A stretch of 64,000 nucleotides of DNA from Shinella yambaruensis (lineage in GTDB: Bacteria; Pseudomonadota; Alphaproteobacteria; Rhizobiales; Rhizobiaceae). The translations under genes and the position numbers were made by a program. The notes beneath the pieces are model-generated. The model searched no databases, was not told the DNA's origin, and saw nothing but the letters and a program-made list of their open reading frames with translations. This document shows, piece by piece, positions 57,366-64,000 of the stretch (within the stretch, counting starts at the first letter, position 1; each line of letters begins with the position of its first letter). Location: contig NZ_JALJCK010000003.1 in assembly GCF_022899355.1 (NCBI RefSeq), forward strand, positions 1 through 64,000, written 5' to 3'.

Positions 57366-59426
57366 TTGCTGAACAGTGATTTTCAGAATTCCATTGTAGC
57401 CGGCGAGCAGGATCGCCGGAATGGCCTGTCGACGGGCAACCGGCTGCTCGGCCGCGTCGTCGCCTGCAATGGGTCGCACGCCACCATCAGCGCCGTCGCC
57501 GAGAGCGGGGAAACCGCACTCACGGAACTGTGGGCCGTCGGCCGCCTCATCTCCATTTCCGTCGGCCGCAACCGCGTCGTCGCGCTCGTCTATTCCATGT
57601 CCACCGACCAGCAGAGCTGGGTGGAGAACCACGACACGGTCTTCCGCATCGAGGTGGAACTGCTCGGCGAGGTGCATGTCAGCGCCGACGGCCGCGAGGA
57701 ATTTTCCGCCGGCATCACCGATTACCCGCATCTCGGCGCCATCGCCCACCGCATCCGCGCCTCGGATCTCGCCAAGGTCTACGACACCGGCAAGAACGAC
57801 GTCTGCGCCATCGGCAAGCTGACGCAGGACGAGACGCTCGACGCGACGATCCATGTGCCGTCGATGCTGGAGAAGCACTTCGCCATCGTCGGCACGACCG
57901 GCGTCGGCAAGTCCACCTCCGTCACGCTGCTGCTGCACAAGGCGATCCAGGCCGATCCGCGCCTGCGCGTGCTCATCCTCGACCCGCACAACGAATTCGC
58001 CTCCGCCTTCGGCGAGCTTGCGGTCATCATCGATACCGATACGCTGGACCTGCCCTTCTGGCTGTTCCGCCTGGAGGAATTCGCCGAAGTCGTCTTCCGC
58101 GGCCGCCCGCCGGTGCCGGAGGAGATGGACATCCTGCGCGACCTGATCCCGGAGGCCAAGCGCGCCTTCCGCGGATCGAGCGACAACGGCCTGATGCGCC
58201 GCACGAGCGAGAAAAGCTCGGTGACGGCCGATACGCCGGTGCCCTTCCGCATCGCCGACCTGCTCGCCCTCATCGACGAGCGCATCGGGCGCCTCGAAGG
58301 CCGGGCGGAAAAGCCGCACCTGCGCTCGCTCAAGGTCAAGATCATGTCGGCGATCAACGACCCGCGCTACCATTTCATGTTCTCCTCGAACACGATCACC
58401 GATACGATCCTCGACACGATCGCCCGAATCTTCCGCATTCCCGGCGACGGCAAGCCGGTGACCACCTTCCAGCTCGCCGGCATCCCGTCCGAAGTCGTCA
58501 ATTCGGTCGCCTCCGTGCTCTGCCGCATGGCCTTCGAAATCGGCCTGTGGAGCAATGGCGGCGTGCACATGCTGGTCGTCTGCGAAGAGGCGCACCGCTA
58601 CGTGCCGGCCGACATGAAGCTGGGCTTCATGCCGACGCGCCAGGCCATCGCCCGCATCGCCAAGGAAGGCCGCAAATACGGCGTCTCGCTCGGCATCATC
58701 ACCCAGCGCCCCGGCGAGCTCGACCCGACGATCCTCTCCCAGTGCTCGACGATCTTCGCCATGCGCCTTGCCAACGAGCACGACCAGGAGATCATCCGCT
58801 CGGCGATCCCCAATTCCTCGTCCTCGACGACCAGCTTCATCTCCTCGATCGGCAATGGCGAGGCGATCGCCTTCGGCGAGGCCGTGGCCGTGCCGATGCG
58901 CATGCGCTTTTCGCGCGTCGACGCCAATCGCCTGCCGAAGGCGAACGGCACCGGCGTCAAGATCAGCGACGAGACGCCGCAAAGCGTCGACCTGCGCTCC
59001 ATCGTCGCCCGCATGCGCGCCATCACCGGACCCGACATTTCCGGCTTCCAGAACGCCTATCTCGCCGCCCAGGGCCAGAATGGCTCCTTGCCGACCGGCT
59101 ACGAGGATGCGCCCTACGAGGACGAGGAGGATTACATCGAGACGCTGCAGGCCGCGCGTCCCGCCGCCCAGCCGTCCCAGCACGAGCCGTACCGGCCCGA
59201 CATGCTGCCGGGCGCCCAGGGCGCCTACGACCCCTCGCCCCAGGAGCGTTTCGAGGCGATCCGCCGGGAATTGGCCTCCGAGCCGCAACGCCCCGCTGCC
59301 GATCCCTACCGCCAGCCGGCGGCACGCCCCGCGCCCGCCTTCGGCGAGCAGCAGGAGCCGCGGCGCGAGGGCTCCATCCGCGAACAGCTTCTCAAGAAGC
59401 CGCTGAGCAGCCTGATCCGGCGCTAG
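57366..59426 (+). CDS. HerA/DUF87 family ATPase
   Basis: 686 residues from TTG 57366 with AGGAG about 9 nt upstream. N-terminal HAS-barrel (LLGRVVACNGSHATISAV); Walker A AIVGTTGVGKSTSVTLLL; Walker B LVVCEEAHRYVP; further motif GIITQRPGELDPTILSQCSTIFAMRL with the arginine finger region. The C-terminal ~110 residues are low-complexity, rich in Pro, Gln and Glu. HerA-type helicase/translocase; in bacteria the role is often unclear. No NurA partner nearby. Confidence 0.88.
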   Translation: MLNSDFQNSIVAGEQDRRNGLSTGNRLLGRVVACNGSHATISAVAESGETALTELWAVGRLISISVGRNRVVALVYSMSTDQQSWVENHDTVFRIEVELLGEVHVSADGREEFSAGITDYPHLGAIAHRIRASDLAKVYDTGKNDVCAIGKLTQDETLDATIHVPSMLEKHFAIVGTTGVGKSTSVTLLLHKAIQADPRLRVLILDPHNEFASAFGELAVIIDTDTLDLPFWLFRLEEFAEVVFRGRPPVPEEMDILRDLIPEAKRAFRGSSDNGLMRRTSEKSSVTADTPVPFRIADLLALIDERIGRLEGRAEKPHLRSLKVKIMSAINDPRYHFMFSSNTITDTILDTIARIFRIPGDGKPVTTFQLAGIPSEVVNSVASVLCRMAFEIGLWSNGGVHMLVVCEEAHRYVPADMKLGFMPTRQAIARIAKEGRKYGVSLGIITQRPGELDPTILSQCSTIFAMRLANEHDQEIIRSAIPNSSSSTTSFISSIGNGEAIAFGEAVAVPMRMRFSRVDANRLPKANGTGVKISDETPQSVDLRSIVARMRAITGPDISGFQNAYLAAQGQNGSLPTGYEDAPYEDEEDYIETLQAARPAAQPSQHEPYRPDMLPGAQGAYDPSPQERFEAIRRELASEPQRPAADPYRQPAARPAPAFGEQQEPRREGSIREQLLKKPLSSLIRR

Positions 59427-59489
59427 GGCGGGCGGACCCTTCCGCCTCCTGCGCCTTGAGGCCTGGTTTACGCCCGTCGCGGAAAGCCG

Positions 59490-60419
59490 CTACGGACCCT
59501 CATTGGTCGTGCCCGCGGCGGCCAGCGGGTCGATGCGCTGCCAGCTCTCGTCGAGCTGGTTGCGGAACCAGGTCATCTGGCGCTTGGCATATTGCCGCGT
59601 CGCCGCCGCGCCGCGCGCGACGACCTCCGCCGCACTCATCGTCCCGGCCAGCATCGCCGCGATCTGCGGCACGCCGATCGCCTTCATGACGGGCATGGCG
59701 GGGGAAAGGTCAAGCGCCAGCAGCGCCTGCACCTCCTCCACCGCGCCGGATGCCAGCATGTCTGCGAAGCGCCGGTCGATGCGGGCGGCCAGCACCGCGC
59801 GGTCCGGCAGGACGACCAGCTTCTCCGCCCGGTCCGCATCGATGACGGCCGGCCCCGTCGCCGCCTGGAAGGCCGAGATCGACTGCCCCGTCGCCTCCAG
59901 CACCTCCAGCGCCCGCACGATCCGCTGCCCGTCGCCCGGCTTCAGGCGCGCCGCCGTTTGCGGATCATGCGCCTCAAGCACACGGTGCAAGGCCTCGGCC
60001 CCCTCTTCCGCAAGCCGGCCGCGCAGATGCGTGCGGACGGCCTCGGGAATCGCGGGCATGTCGGAGAGCCCGCCCGTCAGCGCGCGAAAATAAAGGCCGG
60101 TGCCGCCGACGAAGACCGGCAGTTTCTCCCGCCGCCGCAGTTCCGCAACGACCGTCGCCGCCTCGCGCAGCCAGTCGCCGGTCGAATAGGCCGCACCGGC
60201 CGGCACATGGCCGTAGAGCCGGTGCTCGATGCCGGCCATGTCCGCCGGCTGCGGGCGGGCGGTGAGCACGTTCAGCGTGTCGTAGACCTGCATGCTGTCG
60301 GCATTCACCACCACGCCATCGTGCTCGGTGGCCAGCCGCACGGCGAGCGCGGACTTGCCGCTGGCCGTCGGGCCCGTTATCAGGATCGCGTCCCGCTTTC
60401 GATCAAGGTTTCTCATCAT
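59490..60419 (-). CDS. miaA: tRNA dimethylallyltransferase
   Basis: 309 residues from ATG 60419 (or ATG 60416). P-loop ILITGPTASGKSALAVRLA, VVNADSMQVYD, VFVGGTGLYFRALTGG, and the C-terminal RQYAKRQMTWFRNQ. It transfers a dimethylallyl group to A37 of tRNAs reading UNN codons. Head-to-head with serB: the start codons overlap by 2 bp. Confidence 0.96.
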   Translation of the reverse strand: MMRNLDRKRDAILITGPTASGKSALAVRLATEHDGVVVNADSMQVYDTLNVLTARPQPADMAGIEHRLYGHVPAGAAYSTGDWLREAATVVAELRRREKLPVFVGGTGLYFRALTGGLSDMPAIPEAVRTHLRGRLAEEGAEALHRVLEAHDPQTAARLKPGDGQRIVRALEVLEATGQSISAFQAATGPAVIDADRAEKLVVLPDRAVLAARIDRRFADMLASGAVEEVQALLALDLSPAMPVMKAIGVPQIAAMLAGTMSAAEVVARGAAATRQYAKRQMTWFRNQLDESWQRIDPLAAAGTTNEGP

Positions 60420-61308
60420 GGCTTTCGTTGCCACGCTTGTCGCCAATCCGTCAAACCCCGTCCTGACGCCGGCCCTTGCCGAAAAGGCCGCCGATGTGGT
60501 CAAGGCGTCCGGGCTCTACTGGCTTGCCGACGGCATCGCCTGCGACATCGCGCTGCGCGACGGCGGCGACCTTGGCGCCGCGGAGGCCGCAATCCGCGCC
60601 GTCATTGGGGCCGAGCCGGTCGATCTTGCCATCCAGGAAGCGGAAACGCGGCGCAAGAAACTGCTGATCGCCGACATGGATTCGACGATGATCGGCCAGG
60701 AATGCATCGACGAGCTCGCCGCCGAAGTCGGCCTCAAGGACAAGGTCGCGGCGATCACCGCCCGTGCCATGAACGGCGAGATCGCCTTCGAGCCCGCGCT
60801 TCGCGAGCGCGTCGCCCTTCTCAAGGGGCTCCCGGTCTCCGTTATCGACGAGGTCATCGAAAAACGCATCACGCTGACGCCGGGCGGACGCGAACTGATC
60901 GCGACGATGAAGGCCAAGGGGTATTATACCGCCCTCGTCTCCGGCGGCTTCACCGTCTTCACGAGCCGCATCGCCGCCATGCTCGGCTTCGACGAGAACC
61001 GCGCCAACCTGCTGCTCGACGCCGACGGCAAGCTCACCGGCGCGGTGGCGGAGCCGATCCTCGGCAAGCAGGCCAAGGTCGACGCCCTCATCGAGGTTTC
61101 CGAACGGCTCGGCATCTCGCCGGACGAAGCCATGGCCGTCGGCGACGGCGCGAACGACCTCGGCATGCTGCACCTGTCGGGTGCCGGCGTCGCGCTGCAC
61201 GCCAAGCCGGCCGTCGCGGCCGAGGCGAGGATCCGCATCGACCACGGCGACCTCACCGCCCTGCTTTACCTCCAGGGCTACCGCAAATCCGACTTCGTGA
61301 CCGGCTGA
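60418..61308 (+). CDS. serB: phosphoserine phosphatase
   Basis: 296 residues from ATG 60418. N-terminal ACT-like region, then the HAD core: nucleophile LLIADMDSTMIGQECIDELA, motif II VSGGFTVFT, motif III Lys in KQAKVDAL, motif IV VGDGANDLGML. Final step of serine synthesis. Divergent from miaA with overlapping starts, so its promoter must lie in miaA. Its stop overlaps the GNAT start. Confidence 0.96.
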   Translation: MAFVATLVANPSNPVLTPALAEKAADVVKASGLYWLADGIACDIALRDGGDLGAAEAAIRAVIGAEPVDLAIQEAETRRKKLLIADMDSTMIGQECIDELAAEVGLKDKVAAITARAMNGEIAFEPALRERVALLKGLPVSVIDEVIEKRITLTPGGRELIATMKAKGYYTALVSGGFTVFTSRIAAMLGFDENRANLLLDADGKLTGAVAEPILGKQAKVDALIEVSERLGISPDEAMAVGDGANDLGMLHLSGAGVALHAKPAVAAEARIRIDHGDLTALLYLQGYRKSDFVTG

Positions 61309-61865
61309 TGCCCATCGCCACGACCAGGCGCCTGGTGCTCAGGAACTGGGAGGAAAAGGACCGGGACCTTTTCCACGAGATCAATTCCGATCCCGTGGTG
61401 ATGGAATTCTTCCCGTTCCTGCGCACACGCGCGCAGTCCGACGAGCTCTTCGAGCGCATCCGCGGCATCATCGCCGAAACGGGCCTCGGCTTCTACGCGC
61501 TCGCCGAGCGGGAAAGCGACGCCGCCCTCGGCTTCTGCGGCCTTTCCCGCACGACGGACCGGCTGGAACCGCACCTGCCGGCCGGCACGGTGGAGATCGG
61601 CTGGCGGCTGGCGCGACGCCACTGGGGCCGGGGCTACGTCACCGAAGCCGCCGAACGGCTGCTCGCCTACGGCTTCGAGGAGAAAGGCCTTGCCGAGATC
61701 GTCTCCTTCGCCGTCGCCGGCAACACGCGCTCCATCGCGGTCATGCGGCGCATCGGCATGCGCACCGCGCCGGAGCGGAATTTCGACATGCCCGACCTCG
61801 ACGACCCCACCCTTCGCCCGCATGTCCTCTACACGCTGGATCGCGCGGGCTGGCAGAGCCGCTGA
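61308..61865 (+). CDS. GNAT family N-acetyltransferase (RimJ/RimL type)
   Basis: 185 residues from ATG 61308 (TGATG overlap with serB). TTRRLVLRNWEEKDRDLFHEINSDPVVMEFF is the RimJ-like start; GTVEIGWRLARRHWGRGYVTEAAERLLAYGF the acetyl-CoA site; NTRSIAVMRRIGM the final strand-helix. Target protein or small molecule unknown; translationally coupled to serB. Confidence 0.92.
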   Translation: MPIATTRRLVLRNWEEKDRDLFHEINSDPVVMEFFPFLRTRAQSDELFERIRGIIAETGLGFYALAERESDAALGFCGLSRTTDRLEPHLPAGTVEIGWRLARRHWGRGYVTEAAERLLAYGFEEKGLAEIVSFAVAGNTRSIAVMRRIGMRTAPERNFDMPDLDDPTLRPHVLYTLDRAGWQSR

Positions 61866-61880
61866 GAGCCCCCGTAAAAC

Positions 61881-61907
61881 GGCCGCTGAAGCAACACTCC
61901 AGCGGCC
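61881..61907. terminator. bidirectional hairpin between GNAT and degP ends
   Basis: GGCCGCTG-N11-CAGCGGCC, an 8-bp GC stem in the convergent gap. On the minus strand a TTTT follows, on plus TAATTCC. Confidence 0.6.
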
Positions 61908-61956
61908 TAATTCCATCTCGCAGCTTTCGCCCGCAAGCCCCTGAAGGGACTCGCCC

Positions 61957-63480
61957 TTAATCGATGCGCACGGTGATGTAGCGCAGCGCTCCGGTGCGGT
62001 TGGCGATCATCATCAGCGCGTTGCGGCGGTCTTCCGACTTCAGCTTGGCGATGCGGGTCTTGACCTCTTCCGCCGTCGTCACCGCCTCCTGGCCGATCTC
62101 GACGATCACGTCGCCGGGCACGATGCCGCGCTCGGCGGCGGCCGAATCGGGCGCCACCTCGGTGATGACGACGCCCTTGACGCTTTCGACGATCTCGAAG
62201 GTCTTGCGCGCCTCCTCGCCAAGGTCGCTGATGCCCATGCCGAGCACCGTGTCGGCCTTGCTGGGCTGGGCCTCGCCGGTCTCGGGCGCCATGCCTTCCT
62301 CCGTGGTGCCCTCGCCCTCCGTCACCTCGTCCTCGCCGGCCTGCTTCTCGCCGTCCTCGAGGCGGCCGAGCGTGACCTTGACGGTCATTTCCTTGCCGTC
62401 GCGCAGCAGCACGACATCGACGGCCTTGCCGACCGGGCTTTCGGCGACGACGCGCGGCAGGTCGCGCATCTCGTCGACATCCTTGCCGTCGAAGCGGATG
62501 ATGACGTCGCCGGTCATGATCGAGCCGTTGTCGACCGGCCCGCCCTTGATGATGCCGGCGACGAGCGCGCCCTTGGCCTCGCTCATGCCGATGCTTTCGG
62601 CGATGTCGTCGGTAACCGGCTGGATGCGCACGCCGAGCCAGCCGCGCCGTGTCTCGCCGAAGTCGCGCAGCTGCAGGAAGATGTTCTGCGCAAGCTCCGT
62701 CGGCACGGAGAAGCCGATGCCGATCGAGCCGCCGGAGGGCGAGATGATCGCCGTGTTGATGCCGATGACCTCGCCCTTCATGTTGAACAGCGGGCCGCCG
62801 GAATTGCCGCGGTTGATGGCGGCGTCCGTCTGGATGAAGTTGTCGTAGGGACCGGCATTGATGTTGCGCCCGCGCGCCGAGATGATGCCGACCGTCACCG
62901 AACCGCCGAGGCCGAACGGGTTGCCGATCGCCATCACCCAGTCGCCGATGCGCATGGTGCGGGAATCGCCGAAGGGCACCGCCTTCAGCGGCGCTTTCGG
63001 CTCGACCTTCAGGAGCGCAAGGTCGGTCTTCGGGTCGGTGCCGACGAGCTTGGCCTTCAGCTTGGAGCCGTTGGCGAAGTTCACCTCGATATCGTCCGCG
63101 CCCTCGATGACGTGGTTGTTCGTGGCGATGAAGCCCGAGGGATCGATGACGAAGCCGGAGCCGAGCGAATTGACGGTCTGGCCCTGGTTGCCCTCCTCGC
63201 CGCCTTCCCCCTTGAAGAACTCGTCGAAGAAGTCCTGGAAGGGCGAGCCTTCCGGCACCTGGGGAACGGGCGCCTTGTCGTCGCTCTTGACGTTCTGCGA
63301 GGTGGAGATGTTCACCACGGCATCAAGCAGGCTTTCGGCGAGGTCGGCGACAGATTCCGGGCCGTTCGGCTGGACCTGCGCGGCCGCCGGAACGGCAAGC
63401 GGTCCCCCCGCGACCAGCGAAAAACTCACCGCGAGCGCGAGTACCGCATGGGCAACGCTGGACCTCATCTTCAAAGCCAT
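61957..63480 (-). CDS. degP: Do family periplasmic serine protease/chaperone
   Basis: 507 residues from ATG 63480 (GAGGATG at 9-nt spacing; ATG 63489 is too close to it). Signal peptide residues 1-34 ending VPAAAQV. Catalytic triad in ATNNHVIEGADD (His), KTDLALLKV (Asp), NRGNSGGPLFN (Ser). Two PDZ domains (about 295-385 and 420-500) with an acidic Glu-rich linker between. Degrades or refolds misfolded envelope proteins. Near the DUF2065 and hflC genes, as in other rhizobia. Confidence 0.96.
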   Translation of the reverse strand: MALKMRSSVAHAVLALAVSFSLVAGGPLAVPAAAQVQPNGPESVADLAESLLDAVVNISTSQNVKSDDKAPVPQVPEGSPFQDFFDEFFKGEGGEEGNQGQTVNSLGSGFVIDPSGFIATNNHVIEGADDIEVNFANGSKLKAKLVGTDPKTDLALLKVEPKAPLKAVPFGDSRTMRIGDWVMAIGNPFGLGGSVTVGIISARGRNINAGPYDNFIQTDAAINRGNSGGPLFNMKGEVIGINTAIISPSGGSIGIGFSVPTELAQNIFLQLRDFGETRRGWLGVRIQPVTDDIAESIGMSEAKGALVAGIIKGGPVDNGSIMTGDVIIRFDGKDVDEMRDLPRVVAESPVGKAVDVVLLRDGKEMTVKVTLGRLEDGEKQAGEDEVTEGEGTTEEGMAPETGEAQPSKADTVLGMGISDLGEEARKTFEIVESVKGVVITEVAPDSAAAERGIVPGDVIVEIGQEAVTTAEEVKTRIAKLKSEDRRNALMMIANRTGALRYITVRID

Positions 63481-63607
63481 GGTCGGCATCCTCTTTCGTC
63501 TGGATTGTCGCAGCGAGTGTTTGCCCCGGATACGGCAAAAATCAGTCCGCCGCGCTGAAATCATGTGAAGTCTTGCCCGTCTTCGCGGGCAGCCGCAAGG
63601 GCCGCGT

Positions 63608-63796
63608 TCACGCGCCGCGGATGAACCAGACCATGGCGACGCCCAGCGCCACGGCGGCGAGCCCCGACATGCGCAGCTGGCTTTCCGGAATCTGCGGCAG
63701 CATTTCCGCCATGAGCTTCAAAACCGAAGGGGCCAGTGCGTACACCAGCCCCTCGATGATCAGGAAGAACGCGATCCCCGTCAGGAAATCGGACAT
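63608..63796 (-). CDS. DUF2065 family small membrane protein
   Basis: 62 residues from ATG 63796. Two membrane helices, FLTGIAFFLIIEGLVYALAP and MSGLAAVALGVAMVWFIRG, with the family PES/R motif (QIPESQLRMSG) between. Almost always found beside hflC. It starts 7 nt after the hflC stop, and degP follows. Function unknown, presumably linked to the HflKC-FtsH complex. Confidence 0.92.
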   Translation of the reverse strand: MSDFLTGIAFFLIIEGLVYALAPSVLKLMAEMLPQIPESQLRMSGLAAVALGVAMVWFIRGA

Positions 63797-63803
63797 GCCG
63801 TTC

Positions 63804-64000
63804 TCAGTTTGCGGTCGACGGCGTCGTCGCCGTGCCGTTGCCGGTGCCCGTCGCCGCACCCGAGGTCGCAGGCCTCATGCCCGCAGCGTCCTCGAAGTAG
63901 CGGAAGAACTCCGACTGCGGCGACAGAACCAGCGTGGTGTCGGACGAGGTCATCGAGGTCCGGTAGGCGCTCATCGACCGGTAGAAGTCGAAGAAGTCCG
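63804..64000 (-). CDS. hflC: protease modulator HflC, C-terminal part
   Basis: 65 codons enter from the right window edge and end at TGA 63804-63806. DFFDFYRSMSAYRTSMTSSD followed by TLVLSPQSEFFRYFEDAAG is the conserved HflC end (SPHB/band-7 family); the last ~20 residues are a Gly/Thr/Ala tail. HflC with HflK modulates FtsH in the inner membrane. 5' part is outside the window. Confidence 0.9.
   Translation of the reverse strand, partial: DFFDFYRSMSAYRTSMTSSDTTLVLSPQSEFFRYFEDAAGMRPATSGAATGTGNGTATTPSTAN

Noticed and set aside
57276-59288. 670-codon minus-strand frame opposite the HerA-like gene
   Set aside because: Shadow; the plus strand has clear Walker motifs.

Overview
The window is high-GC DNA from an alphaproteobacterium, most likely Rhizobiaceae (Rhizobium/Ensifer/Shinella-like). 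The evidence is the order ilvH-ilvI, miaA, serB, degP, DUF2065, hflC at the right end, intergenic RIME-like and 'ATCCTCGGG' palindromes, and the general gene content. Two parts meet at a tRNA-Lys(CTT) gene at 29651-29726 (minus strand).

Positions 1-29.6 kb are accessory DNA abutting the 3' end of that tRNA. Positions 0.1-16.7 kb (with the large gene that follows, to 19.4 kb) form a low-oxygen/stress block: alcohol dehydrogenase, MBL-fold RNase, phasin-like protein, PHB synthase and enoyl-CoA hydratase remnants, pyridoxamine-oxidase-like protein, P1B ATPase, MgtC/DUF4010 protein, cytochrome b561, cupredoxin, universal stress protein, an extra GroEL, an APH/kinase fusion, a 'host attachment' protein, a small membrane protein with an M48 protease, and a phosphoribosyltransferase-hydrolase-erythromycin esterase gene. 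Nine FNR/FixK-type boxes (TTGAY-N4-RTCAA or close) sit in front of almost every transcription unit, so the block looks like one Fnr-controlled regulon, comparable in content with the mycobacterial DosR regulon. Several of its genes are broken by frameshifts, stops or deletions (adh, MBL, phaC, maoC, PRT-EreA), and a Crp/Fnr-like gene survives only as a fragment.

19.4-21.2 kb holds a hypothetical gene, a flavin reductase-like gene and a helix-hairpin-helix (PolX-like) gene. 21.4-26.5 kb is an arsenic island: arsR-arsN2-arsC(LMW-PTP)-acr3-arsC(glutaredoxin type) on plus, an arsR-MFS exporter pair on minus, and a divergent Cys-tailed DUF6428 protein, with palindromic ArsR operators. 26.7-29.6 kb is debris: an oxidoreductase fragment, a two-gene unknown module, two transposase remnants, and an array of TGTGATCT-like direct repeats with a DnaA-box-like sequence next to the tRNA. 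No integrase is present, so the other island end must lie outside the window or be lost.

29.8-64 kb looks like intact chromosomal backbone. It holds PhzF, an endo/exonuclease/phosphatase, a secreted protein, Lrp/AsnC divergent from a RocB-like M20 peptidase, a PLP aminotransferase, ilvC, TetR, cold-shock protein, MarR-GNAT, an FAD monooxygenase, HxlR divergent from an SDR gene, pdxJ, a membrane wHTH protein, a MerR-LuxR fusion, a RecD-like helicase, an AbrB-family membrane protein, a cobalt-type nitrile hydratase operon, LysE, an aldo/keto reductase, ilvIH behind a clear attenuator with a leader peptide, a HerA/DUF87 ATPase, miaA and serB with overlapping start codons, a GNAT gene, and degP-DUF2065-hflC (hflC cut by the window end). 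ilvC, ilvI and ilvH together supply branched-chain amino acid synthesis. I found no lesion in any of these genes, in contrast with the island.
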